In this document: positions 6,791-15,133 of the stretch, piece by piece
Layout of the letters: every line of letters begins with the position of its first letter
Position numbering within the stretch: position 1 is the stretch's first letter
DNA from: an uncultured Marinosulfonomonas sp.
GTDB taxonomy: Bacteria > Pseudomonadota > Alphaproteobacteria > Rhodobacterales > Rhodobacteraceae
Direction of reading: 5' to 3'
Length of the DNA: 19,308 nt
NCBI GenBank assembly: GCA_947311455.1
Contig: CAMZKY010000228.1
Span: forward strand, 1 to 19,308
Program-made: the position numbers and the translations under genes
The notes under the pieces: model-generated
The model's database searches: none
The model's input: the letters and a program-made list of their open reading frames with translations, nothing else
Told to the model about the DNA's origin: nothing

Positions 6791-7950
6791 TTTAGGGACT
6801 CCTTTTGAGGTGCAGTTGGTATTTTGATGTTCGCAGGATAAAGCCAGCCTGTTTCGGCATCGCTGTGGCACGCAAAACAGTTGGATTGATTGTATATGGG
6901 CGGGTTTTCAAAGGTGGTTTCGGCAATTTCATAATGAGTTTTTCGCCAAAACGGTGTTTTTGAAATGGACACTGGATTATCTGTCGCCACTTGGCGAAAA
7001 ACATTTGCAGGTTTGGTGTCGGTCTGATCAGCCGATACGGTTTGCAACCACGCATTGATGCTTGCAACAGTTGCGGCATCTAAGCTTGCGTCTTCACCAA
7101 AATGATCCGCGAGGCCCGACATAAGCAATGTCCAGCTTTGAGCAGGCAACAGCGACGGATGGTAGGCTTTGTGGCAATCACTGCATTCTGTTGCATACGC
7201 CTGAAAATAAGAGTCCACTAAAACGGGCGGATTTTGAATACGTGTTGATGTATCTTGCGACACAAACCCTCCGATCAAAGCTGCAATCATTCCAAACACA
7301 GCCAGGGCCAGAAATGGTTTGGAACGGGTTTGGCCGGTATAATGCAAAGGCGCGTCACCTTTGCGACGATCTTTGTGGCCATTGATCATTGATCTTGTCA
7401 GGTTTTCGTTCTCGCGCATGGATTCAAAAACCACACCTCCAACATGGGCAATAATCAGTAAAATCAGCGCAATAGCCCCAAGTTCATGTAACTCCTTAAC
7501 CAGATCACCAGTCGCATAAGACAGGCCTGCAAACGGGCCGGATTTTAACACACCGCCAAAAACCACCAGCCCCGTCGCGGCCAATCCAAGGATAACCAGC
7601 ACCAACGCGACAACCATCATACCGCCTAGTGGGTTATGGCCAATATGGCGCGCCGCAGTTTGGTTTTTCACCTCGCGAAAATACGCCCACACATGGGGAG
7701 GTGTTTTGATAAAATCAGAAAATCTTGCGAATTGCGTTCCGGTAAAGCCCCAAATAATGCGTGCAATGATTAATGCCGCCGCTATTGATCCGACTAGAAC
7801 GTGTGAATTAATCCACATTGATCCCATCAAGAAACCCGTGGTCAGGGCGACGGTGATTGTGGCCACAAGACCCCAATGAAACAGGCGCACAAACATATCC
7901 CAAACACGTATAGTTTGTGGTGTGGTTTTGTTTTGATCTTGATGTGTCAT
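6787..7950 (-). CDS. Cytochrome b561-type membrane protein fused to a diheme cytochrome c domain
   Basis: This 387-residue protein joins two modules. Residues about 14-176 are a four-helix b561/hydrogenase-type cytochrome b (IRVWDMFVRLFHWGL start), with candidate heme-b histidines His25, His50, His155 and His169. After a linker, a fifth helix (about 213-230) anchors a C-terminal diheme domain with CSDCH (256-260) and CFACH (358-362). That domain closely resembles the free diheme protein two genes downstream, including a shared HFGEDASLD. It should take quinol electrons in the membrane and deliver them to periplasmic c hemes. The ATG at 7950 is chosen because MTHQ...IRVWD is a usual start; an in-frame ATG at 7992 cannot be excluded, and neither has a strong ribosome site. 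Its stop overlaps the SHP start. Confidence 0.88.
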   Translation of the reverse strand: MTHQDQNKTTPQTIRVWDMFVRLFHWGLVATITVALTTGFLMGSMWINSHVLVGSIAAALIIARIIWGFTGTQFARFSDFIKTPPHVWAYFREVKNQTAARHIGHNPLGGMMVVALVLVILGLAATGLVVFGGVLKSGPFAGLSYATGDLVKELHELGAIALILLIIAHVGGVVFESMRENENLTRSMINGHKDRRKGDAPLHYTGQTRSKPFLALAVFGMIAALIGGFVSQDTSTRIQNPPVLVDSYFQAYATECSDCHKAYHPSLLPAQSWTLLMSGLADHFGEDASLDAATVASINAWLQTVSADQTDTKPANVFRQVATDNPVSISKTPFWRKTHYEIAETTFENPPIYNQSNCFACHSDAETGWLYPANIKIPTAPQKESLN

Positions 7951-8009
7951 TCCAAGGCTCTTCAATGTTTGTTTCGATCTTGGGAACAACATTGACGCAT
8001 CGCCTTACC

Positions 8010-8021
8010 GCAATCCATTGC
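8010..8021. promoter_or_regulatory. Inverted repeat upstream of the cytochrome cluster
   Basis: GCAAT-CC-ATTGC is a perfect 5-bp dyad with a 2-base centre, 60-71 bases upstream of the chosen cytochrome b start. Its placement suits an operator, but it does not match the FNR box (TTGAT-N4-ATCAA) and no regulator can be named. I could not find convincing -35/-10 elements in this gap. Confidence 0.25.
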
Positions 8022-8121
8022 ACTAAGGTTGTAGCCGTGGGTTTGAAAAAAATCGAAACGGAAATAAACAAAGGTTTAGGGATGAAACCTGTGTGTACTC
8101 CCCTGAAGGGCATTCAAGCGT

Positions 8122-9873
8122 TTATGAATGCTCTTCGGCAGCCGTTGCGGCTAGCGCCTTGTTATAGGCTTTTAACGCATCCACCTGAAACAAGGCCCCC
8201 CAAAGTTCGGGTGCTTCGCCTTCGCCGCCCAAAGACACCACGGGAATAAAGGTAAGGGCGCGGGAATCAAATATTGGCATGGCTTGTTCCAAAGTTGCGT
8301 TTCCGTCGATATAGACCCCCTGCCCGATCAGTTCCCAACACTCGTCTTCATCAGCGCCTCCGTCCACATCTTTGGCCCGCATAGAACTGGCCACACCGCA
8401 CATCGATAACAGATAGGCCTGCGGGCCTGCCGCCAGATGCACATTACGCCGTTCCAGCAGGGTTAAAAAGAACGAGCGATCCACAATGCGGCTGGCAATC
8501 GCGGTGGAAAGCGACACAGCCACCATCACCGCCAAACCGGTTTGCCAATCGCCGGTCAGTTCGAACACAATCAGTGTGGTTGAGATTGGCGCCCCCAAAA
8601 CGGCCGCAGCAACCGCCCCCATGCCCGCCAGCGCATAGATGGTTTCCGATCCCGATACGTTGGGGAAAATTGAGGTGGCGATCAAGCCAAATGTTAATCC
8701 GGTTAAGGCCCCTGTCATCAAGGAGGGTGAAAAAATGCCGCCGCCCATGCGCCCCGCCATGGTGATCGATACCGCGATGATTTTCACGATGGCAAAGATA
8801 ACCGCTTGATATAACAGTAATTCTCCGGTTAAGGCGCGTGATGTGGTTTCGTAGCCAACGCCGATGATATGCGGAAACGCAATCGCCAGCACCCCCAGCA
8901 ACCCACCCGCCACCGCGGGGCGCAGCCAACGGGGCATGTGGGTTTTTTCTTGCACGAAATTGCCAAAATCATCCGCCAGAAACACCGATTTCATTAGTAC
9001 AACAGCAACAATTCCGCTGATCAAACCTAATAGAACAAAGGCCGGAAGCTCAACATAAAATGCCAGTGCTCCATCCACGGGTAAGGTGAATTCTGTCACA
9101 TCGCCAAGGTGAATGCGACTGATCACCGTCCCCGCAACCGAGGCAATCACAATCGGTGCAAAGGCATGCACCGCAAAGTGGCGCAACACCACTTCAAGCG
9201 CAAACAGCGCGCCCGCAATGGGGGCGTTAAACGAAACAGACACCGCCGCCGCCGCCGCACACCCCAGAAGATCGCGCCCCGTTATGCCATTGGCGTTGAT
9301 CTTGTTTGAAACCCAAGACGAAATCACCGATGCCAGGTGCACCACCGGCCCCTCGCGGCCGGATGATCCGCCCGACGCCAAGGTGATCATAGACGCCAGC
9401 GCCGAAGCAACGCCCTCTTTTCCTTCAACGCGGCCTTGATGAAGCGCAGCACCTTCGATCACATCCGCAACAGAGCGCACCCCCCCGTCATCGGTAAATT
9501 TATGCAGAATCAACCCAACGACCAAGCCACCAGCAATCGGGATAAGCAGGATCCAGTACCAGTGCAATGTTTCAGCAAAGGAATGAAGTTTGTGCAGATC
9601 TTGCGCCCCATAAAGCCAACCTTGTAGCGCCGTAATCCCTTTGCGAAATCCAAGCGCAGCGTAGCCCGAGGCAATCCCGATGGCGAGCGCCAAAAACCAG
9701 AACTGAATTTGGCTTGGCCCGTGTTTGCGCATGATCTTAACACCATGCCTTAATTCATCTATTCCGCGCATCACAACAGGCAGCAACACACCATTTGTCC
9801 CCATGGGTATTTCCGGTTTGTCAGAGTCATCCATATCTACACTATCCAAAAGCCTTTTACTGGCTTCGATCAT
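8122..9873 (-). CDS. CLC-type chloride channel/transporter with C-terminal CBS-like region
   Basis: A 583-residue CLC-family membrane protein. The selectivity-filter motif GREGP is at 172-176, with Glu174 as the gating glutamate. GGIFSPS is at about 378-384, and FNAPIAGALFALEV at about 215-228. Where transporters have the internal proton glutamate (E. coli ClcA Glu203), this protein appears to have Val228, as channels do. The first filter motif (GSGIP in ClcA) is degenerate here (DGGVRS, about 129-134). Residues about 470-583 look like a weak CBS-domain pair. The ATG at 9873 gives the longest frame; Met14 and Met24 are possible alternatives and no start has a strong ribosome site. It is divergent from the flavoprotein gene by 40 bases and lies upstream of the cytochrome cluster on the same strand, probably as a separate unit. 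Confidence 0.9.
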   Translation of the reverse strand: MIEASKRLLDSVDMDDSDKPEIPMGTNGVLLPVVMRGIDELRHGVKIMRKHGPSQIQFWFLALAIGIASGYAALGFRKGITALQGWLYGAQDLHKLHSFAETLHWYWILLIPIAGGLVVGLILHKFTDDGGVRSVADVIEGAALHQGRVEGKEGVASALASMITLASGGSSGREGPVVHLASVISSWVSNKINANGITGRDLLGCAAAAAVSVSFNAPIAGALFALEVVLRHFAVHAFAPIVIASVAGTVISRIHLGDVTEFTLPVDGALAFYVELPAFVLLGLISGIVAVVLMKSVFLADDFGNFVQEKTHMPRWLRPAVAGGLLGVLAIAFPHIIGVGYETTSRALTGELLLYQAVIFAIVKIIAVSITMAGRMGGGIFSPSLMTGALTGLTFGLIATSIFPNVSGSETIYALAGMGAVAAAVLGAPISTTLIVFELTGDWQTGLAVMVAVSLSTAIASRIVDRSFFLTLLERRNVHLAAGPQAYLLSMCGVASSMRAKDVDGGADEDECWELIGQGVYIDGNATLEQAMPIFDSRALTFIPVVSLGGEGEAPELWGALFQVDALKAYNKALAATAAEEHS

Positions 9874-9913
9874 ATCCTATTACTTGGTCAAAATTCTATA
9901 GAAAGATCACAGT

Positions 9914-11287
9914 ATGAGCATACAATCCGCCATTGACGCCCTGATACCGTTGTTAGGGGATCGTTTATCCCGTTCCAAGGCAGATCTTGACGCACATGGT
10001 GGCTCAGAGACTCATTTTGCCTCTGCCCCACCCGATGCTATTGCCTACCCACGTGACACAAACGATGTGTCGGCGTTGATGAAAATTTGTGCGGCACATA
10101 ATTGTCCTGTTATTCCTTACGGAACCGGCACAGCGCTTGAAGGGCACACCTTGGCCGTGCGTGGGGGCATTACCGTAGATATGCGCGATATGAGTAAAAT
10201 TCTGGAGGTGCATCCCGAAGATATGGACGTAGTAGTCCAGCCCGGATTGACGCGTGAAGAATTAAACACCGAACTGCGCACCACGGGTTTATTTTTCCCT
10301 GTTGATCCCGGTGCAAATGCGTCGCTTGGCGGGATGGCCAGCACGCGGGCCAGTGGCACAACAGCAGTGCGCTATGGCACGATGCGCGACAATGTTATGG
10401 GGCTTGAGGTGGTCTTGGCCGATGGGCGGATTATTCGCACCGGAAGCCGTGCGCGCAAATCTTCGGCGGGATATGATTTAACCGCCTTATTTGTTGGCGC
10501 CGAGGGCACGCTTGGTCTGATCACCGAACTCACCCTGAAATTACAAGGCCAGCCCGAGGCAATTTCCGCCGCTGTTTGCGGGTTTGAACACATTGATGCG
10601 GCAGTGCAAACCGTGATCACCACCATCCAGATGGGCATTCCCATGGCACGGATCGAGTTTATCGGCACCGACACCACGCGGGCCTGCAACGCCTATTCTA
10701 ATGCAAAAATGCCCGAAATGCCGCATCTTATGGTCGAATTCCATGGTTCAGATGCAGGTGTGACCGAGCAAGCCGAACGGTTTGGTGAAATTGTTGCCGA
10801 TATGGGCGGCACTGGTTTTCAGTGGGCGACAAAAACAGAAGAACGCAATGCGCTTTGGGATATGCGGCACAAGGCGTATTATGCCTGCCTAGCCTTGCGA
10901 AAAGGCGCTTCTGCCGTTGTTACAGATGTATGTGTACCTATTTCAAAACTGGCCCAAGCGGTTGAGGAAACCCGCGCTGATATTTCTGCTTCGGACATCG
11001 AGGGGCCAATTCTGGGCCATGTTGGCGACGGAAATTTTCATGCGATTTTACTGGTCGATCCCGAGAATGCCTCTGAAATGAAAATCGCCAAAGATTTGTC
11101 GCACCGTATGGTCGAACGCGCCCTTAAGATGGGCGGCACAATGACAGGTGAACATGGTGTCGGGCTGGGAAAGATTGAGTATATGGCCCAAGAACACGGT
11201 AACGCGTGGGATGTAATGCATGACATCAAACAAAGCCTTGATCCACAGGGCCTGATGAATCCTGCAAAAATGATGCGTAAAAACTAG
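9914..11287 (+). CDS. FAD-linked D-lactate dehydrogenase / glycolate oxidase GlcD-type flavoprotein
   Basis: A 457-residue soluble flavoenzyme of the LDHD/GlcD family, oxidising a 2-hydroxy acid such as D-lactate or glycolate. The N-terminal FAD-binding domain (about 38-180) shows PYGTGTALEG, DPGANASLGG and AEGTLGLIT. The C-terminal FAD-oxidase domain shows the HVGDGNFH motif (about 369-376) and TGEHGVGLGK (about 412-421) with conserved catalytic-site histidines. The single-polypeptide length and the DPGANASLGGMASTRASG pattern fit cytochrome-type D-lactate dehydrogenase better than the three-subunit GlcDEF system, and no glcE or glcF follows. Exact substrate cannot be told from sequence. The start has only a weak GAAAG ribosome site. 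The gene is divergent from the CLC gene and separated from the LuxR-type gene by 169 bases. Confidence 0.9.
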   Translation: MSIQSAIDALIPLLGDRLSRSKADLDAHGGSETHFASAPPDAIAYPRDTNDVSALMKICAAHNCPVIPYGTGTALEGHTLAVRGGITVDMRDMSKILEVHPEDMDVVVQPGLTREELNTELRTTGLFFPVDPGANASLGGMASTRASGTTAVRYGTMRDNVMGLEVVLADGRIIRTGSRARKSSAGYDLTALFVGAEGTLGLITELTLKLQGQPEAISAAVCGFEHIDAAVQTVITTIQMGIPMARIEFIGTDTTRACNAYSNAKMPEMPHLMVEFHGSDAGVTEQAERFGEIVADMGGTGFQWATKTEERNALWDMRHKAYYACLALRKGASAVVTDVCVPISKLAQAVEETRADISASDIEGPILGHVGDGNFHAILLVDPENASEMKIAKDLSHRMVERALKMGGTMTGEHGVGLGKIEYMAQEHGNAWDVMHDIKQSLDPQGLMNPAKMMRKN

Positions 11288-11410
11288 GCCAATGCAAGTT
11301 TACGGAATTCCTTACTGGACAGATGCACTGAATTGCGAAACTGTGGGCGTCAGTAGTTTTAAATCAGATTTTTTTCCACATATTTTTTCCTGACTGCTCA
11401 CAACAAGCGT

Positions 11411-11428
11411 AGGAGAGGTATGGACTGA
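11411..11428 (+). promoter_or_regulatory. Two-codon mini-ORF with strong Shine-Dalgarno in the LuxR-gene leader
   Basis: AGGAGAGGT is followed directly by ATG GAC TGA (11420-11428), a start-Asp-stop mini-ORF 28 bases before the TTG start of the LuxR-type gene and out of frame with it. It has the best ribosome site in this leader. It could capture ribosomes and limit or couple expression of the downstream gene, or be chance. Confidence 0.3.
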
Positions 11429-11456
11429 ACGCAACGAAACAGGGGAAGATATAACA

Positions 11457-13217
11457 TTGACGGGTGATCAAAAATCCATCGAGGCAAAACGGAAAGCCGC
11501 CGAACTGCGCGATGATGTGATCGAGCATCTGTACGAAGTGGCGATGGATCCTATGCGCTATGAAGATTTGCTTGATCGTTGGGAAACCATGATCAAGCCG
11601 ATCCGAAAAGGCGCGAATGGCATGTTGATCGATGCCGATATAAATGCGGAATACTCTGCCCATTTTTCCCGCGCCGATAAATTTCTAAAGCACCTCGAAG
11701 CCCCCCAAAAACCACAAGGCCCGATAAGCCACATAGAAAAAACAGCAGCCTTTTTGATTGGCCACGGTCTACACTTCGCAGAAGTAAACGATGCGTCCAC
11801 CAATGTCTTTTCAATTTCCAAAGGCGATCACATTTCCGCTTTACCTTTAGAACCCAGTGGGTTGGACGAGCTTTCTAACACCATTTTAATGATGTTAAAC
11901 AGCAATACAAATATCAAAAAGGTTTTCAGAGCGCACACAATTGACGAAGATCGGGTTGTGGTTTTTCAGCTTCATAAGCTAAACACGGATGATGGTCCAC
12001 CGCTTGTGGTTTCGATATCTTCTGAAGTGACGTGGCCAAGCGGGTTTAATGATTTGTTGATTTCCGCCTTTGAGCTTACCCCGACAGAAGCCGAAATCAT
12101 GCGGGCTTTGGCCGAAAATCAGAGCTTACGCGATATTGCCAACACCCGAAAACGTTCGATCGATACGGTGCGCGCGCAACTAAAATCCGTACTGGCAAAA
12201 ACCGAAACGCACACCCAAAACGAACTGGTATCTCTTACCTATTCGATGCTTGATATTGCAGTTTTTACCGAAGACAAAGGTAAACCAGCCCGCAGCCAAA
12301 GCGGCGGCGCGAAACACCTTGTGCCATTGCCGTATCATCAGGTTACACTGCCTGACGGAAGACTTGTTGAATACCTGATATTGGGTGATCCAAAGGGAAA
12401 ACCGTTGCTGTTTTACCCCCAAGATTACGGCCTGACACGCTGGGGTCTGACAGCCGAGGCCGAGGCCAAAAAGCGCGGCATAAAAGTAATTTCGATTGTG
12501 CGCGCGGGCTATGGCGGGGCGGATGCTCTGCCAAAGAAAGTTGATTTAGGAGCCACTATTGCGCAAGACACCGGTTCAATTATGGATCACTTAGGTATTG
12601 ATAAATGTCCTGTGGTTTCATTTGGGTCAGACGTTTTTCACGCCTATCACTTGTACAATCAGTTTCCAGAACGCATTACTGCAATCATTGCCTGTGCAGG
12701 TACGTTCCCGTATGAAAACGCCGCGCAATACGAACGAATGCATAAGTGGTATCGTTTTATTTTAGCCAGCGCACGATACACCCCGCATTTGGTGCCTTTT
12801 ATGGTTAAAGCGGGATTTATGTTGGCCCGTAAACTCGGTAAAAAGGGCTTTGTTAACGCCGTTTTTGGCGATTCTGCTGCCGATGTCGAGACATATAAAA
12901 ATCCGGAAGTGTTTGAAGCCATGGAATATGGCTCAGAAATCTGCCTAACCGATAATTTTATGGCGCATAAAATGTTTTCAGCCGAAGTCATTGCCCAAGA
13001 AAGCCATCAATGGGGCGGATTAATCGAAAACACCAAGAATTCCGTGCCGGTTTATTACTTTAGTGGTGCCGATGATCCACAAACCCCAATTGAAACATTA
13101 CTGGAAATGATGGGGAAATATGATTGGATCAACTATACAGTGTACGAAGATGCAGGACAGCTGGTTTTTTTCAAAAAATGGTATGAAATTTTTCCCACAA
13201 TCGAAAAATATTTGTAA
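11457..13217 (+). CDS. LuxR-type regulator fused to a degenerate alpha/beta hydrolase domain
   Basis: A 586-residue single protein with three parts. Residues 1-200 are a putative sensory region with no motif I recognise. A LuxR/GerE helix-turn-helix lies at about 206-262 (LTPTEAEIMRALAENQSLRDI). An alpha/beta hydrolase fold fills about 295-586, seen from RAGYGG (349-354), the strand-turn PVVSFGSD (385-392), YYFSGADDP and the closing EDAGQL. The usual nucleophile position in GxSxG appears to be Gly390 and the usual catalytic His of the GH motif is Gln568; Asp539/540 remains. It is therefore likely a non-catalytic, ligand-sensing transcription factor, by inference. Translation most likely starts at TTG 11457, with GGGGA about 10 bases upstream; the first internal ATG (Met30) has no ribosome site. 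There is no signal peptide. Targets are unknown. Confidence 0.82.
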   Translation: MTGDQKSIEAKRKAAELRDDVIEHLYEVAMDPMRYEDLLDRWETMIKPIRKGANGMLIDADINAEYSAHFSRADKFLKHLEAPQKPQGPISHIEKTAAFLIGHGLHFAEVNDASTNVFSISKGDHISALPLEPSGLDELSNTILMMLNSNTNIKKVFRAHTIDEDRVVVFQLHKLNTDDGPPLVVSISSEVTWPSGFNDLLISAFELTPTEAEIMRALAENQSLRDIANTRKRSIDTVRAQLKSVLAKTETHTQNELVSLTYSMLDIAVFTEDKGKPARSQSGGAKHLVPLPYHQVTLPDGRLVEYLILGDPKGKPLLFYPQDYGLTRWGLTAEAEAKKRGIKVISIVRAGYGGADALPKKVDLGATIAQDTGSIMDHLGIDKCPVVSFGSDVFHAYHLYNQFPERITAIIACAGTFPYENAAQYERMHKWYRFILASARYTPHLVPFMVKAGFMLARKLGKKGFVNAVFGDSAADVETYKNPEVFEAMEYGSEICLTDNFMAHKMFSAEVIAQESHQWGGLIENTKNSVPVYYFSGADDPQTPIETLLEMMGKYDWINYTVYEDAGQLVFFKKWYEIFPTIEKYL

Positions 13218-13230
13218 GATTTCATTCTAT

Positions 13231-13246
13231 TACCCCATTTGGGGTA
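13231..13246. terminator. Small hairpin after the LuxR-type gene
   Basis: A perfect 6-bp stem (TACCCC / GGGGTA) with an ATTT loop lies 14 bases after the stop of the LuxR-type gene. No T-run follows on the plus strand, so as an intrinsic terminator it would be weak. Confidence 0.3.
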
Positions 13247-13286
13247 TGACCGCCTCCATGGAATCCACGTATCCGTAAGATATTAG

Positions 13287-13475
13287 ATAACGGGAGCTGG
13301 GTCACTCACAACACACGTCGTTAAAAATATCTTTAAATGGCATTTCACTTCCGGGATGCTTAAAAATGTATACGCCGACTATGTCGGTAAATGGGCGGAT
13401 TTCCAAGATGGCAATGGCACACTATATTTCGTGCTAAACATCAAAGAGTCCGCCTTATCTATTTTCCAACAATGA
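13287..13475 (+). other. Coding-like open stretch without start codon (possible gene remnant)
   Basis: Between the convergent LuxR-type and recN genes an open frame of 62 codons ends at TGA 13473-13475, overlapping the 3' end of recN by 21 bases. The translation reads like protein (for example KNIFKWHFTSGMLKN and YADYVGKWADFQDG), but there is no usable start codon near its beginning; the first ATG is well inside and has no ribosome site. The frame is the same as that of the LuxR-type gene, with two in-frame stops between. It may be a decayed gene tail or chance; I recognise no family. Confidence 0.25.
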
Positions 13476-15107
13476 TTTTGCGGCTTCTTTGGCAACGTCG
13501 GTGATCGTATCGCCGGACAGCATGCGCGCAATTTCTTCGACACGATCTTCCGAGTTTAACGGCACGACAGTGGACAGGGTATTCCCCTTATGGACATTTT
13601 TTTCGACTCGCCAATGATAGGCGCCGCGCGCAGCAACCTGCGGGGAATGCGTGACAACCAAAACCTGTGCGTCGTGTGCTAAGGCTTCAAGCCGCCTGCC
13701 AACAGCATCAGCCGTTGCGCCGCCAACACCACGATCAATTTCATCAAAGATCATGGTCAATCCGTTTGCCTGCGCGATTAGACACACTTTCAACGCAAGC
13801 AAAAACCGCGAAAGCTCCCCTCCTGAGGCAATTTTATTCAATGGCCCCGCGGGCGCGCCCGGGTTTGTGGCAACGGTAAAGACCACGTCATCGACCCCGT
13901 CTTGCCCTGCGGCCGCATCGGTGATTACGGTAGAAAACACCGCACGTTCCATTTTGAGCGGCGCCAGCTCATCTGCCATCGCTCGATCCAGCGCCAAAGC
14001 GGCTTTGCGCCGTTTCTTAGAAAGTGAGGCCGCCAGTCGATCATATGTGTTTAAAGCAGCATCGAGATTTTGCTGCAGTGTCGCCAGTTTTTCTTCGCCT
14101 TGATCAAGGGACAGGATTTTTGCCCGCATTTCATCGGCAAACCCTGCCAATTCGTCTGGCAATACACTATGTTTTCGCGCCAACGCCCTAATGGCGAATA
14201 GGCGTTCTTCGGTTTCTTCAAGCTCTGTAGGGCTGAAATTTAGGGTGTTCAACGCGTTTTCAACACCTTGCTGCGCTAACCCCAACGCATCATGCGCTTG
14301 CGCCAAATGGGATATGGGCTGATCGAGCAAATCGGAAATCTCATCCGCTGCACCCGATAGCCAGCGGGATGCATCGCTGATATGCGCTTCTGCCCCTTCA
14401 AACCCAAGGCTGGATTGGGCTTTAACAATATCTTCGCGGATTTTATGGGCGGCTTGCATGCGGCGGCGCTGAATATCGAGCGTGGCTTCTTCGCCCGCTT
14501 GTGGCTCTAACGCGTCCAGCTCATTTATGGCATGGCGCAAAAATTCTTCTTCGGCGCGGGCAGTTTCCAGCACGATTTGGGCTTGTTCAAGTTCCTTGCG
14601 CGCCAAAGAAACCGCACGCCATGATTTGCGCAAGGCGGTCAATTCACCAAACAAACCCCCAAATTCATCCAACAACGCCCGATGTCCACGCGGGTTCAAC
14701 AACCCGCGATCATCGTGTTGCCCGTGCAATTCAACCAGAGTTTGAGACAGGGCCCGCAGGAATTCGCCGGAACAGCGGCGATCATTCACCCATGCAGTTT
14801 TGCGGCCATCTTTGGAATTGACCCGGCGCATGATCAGCTCGTCACTTACCGGAAAGCCCGCCTCTGATAAAACCGCCCGCGCCGGATGATCAGGCGATAG
14901 TTCAAACGCCGCAACCACCTCACCTTGATCAGCCCCCGCACGCACCAATTCGGCGCGCCCGCGCCAGCCCAAAACAAAACCGAGTGAATCCAGCAAAATC
15001 GATTTCCCCGCGCCGGTTTCCCCCGTAAGCACGTTTAGACCGGCCTGAAATTCTAATTCAAGCCGATCAATAATCAATATGTCTCTTATATCGAGCCCCC
15101 GTAACAT
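13455..15107 (-). CDS. recN: DNA repair protein RecN
   Basis: RecN is an SMC-like ATPase acting in double-strand-break repair. The 550-residue protein starts with MLRGLDIRDI and has Walker A GETGAGKS at 29-36. A long coiled-coil-prone middle runs from about 150 to 370. The ABC signature ASGGELSRF lies near 425-433 and the Walker B stretch MIFDEIDRGVGG near 451-462, followed by the D-loop and the VVTHSPQVA switch. Length is normal for RecN. The ATG at 15107 has AAGGGGGG just upstream. It lies 26 bases after bamD on the same strand and is probably co-transcribed with it, an order typical of Rhodobacterales. Whether ligA or another gene once followed cannot be seen, as transcription here meets a convergent gene. 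Confidence 0.96.
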   Translation of the reverse strand: MLRGLDIRDILIIDRLELEFQAGLNVLTGETGAGKSILLDSLGFVLGWRGRAELVRAGADQGEVVAAFELSPDHPARAVLSEAGFPVSDELIMRRVNSKDGRKTAWVNDRRCSGEFLRALSQTLVELHGQHDDRGLLNPRGHRALLDEFGGLFGELTALRKSWRAVSLARKELEQAQIVLETARAEEEFLRHAINELDALEPQAGEEATLDIQRRRMQAAHKIREDIVKAQSSLGFEGAEAHISDASRWLSGAADEISDLLDQPISHLAQAHDALGLAQQGVENALNTLNFSPTELEETEERLFAIRALARKHSVLPDELAGFADEMRAKILSLDQGEEKLATLQQNLDAALNTYDRLAASLSKKRRKAALALDRAMADELAPLKMERAVFSTVITDAAAGQDGVDDVVFTVATNPGAPAGPLNKIASGGELSRFLLALKVCLIAQANGLTMIFDEIDRGVGGATADAVGRRLEALAHDAQVLVVTHSPQVAARGAYHWRVEKNVHKGNTLSTVVPLNSEDRVEEIARMLSGDTITDVAKEAAKSLLENR

Positions 15108-15133
15108 AGGCCCCCCTTACGCGCCCAAATAAA

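Noticed and set aside
8110..8131. Hairpin GCATTCA / TGAATGC at the CLC gene stop
   Set aside because: A 7-bp AT-rich stem with an 8-base loop and no T-run; too weak to call a terminator.
8444..8929. 161-codon minus-strand frame inside the CLC gene
   Set aside because: It overlaps the CLC membrane domain in another frame, and the His/Gly-rich text has no helix pattern.
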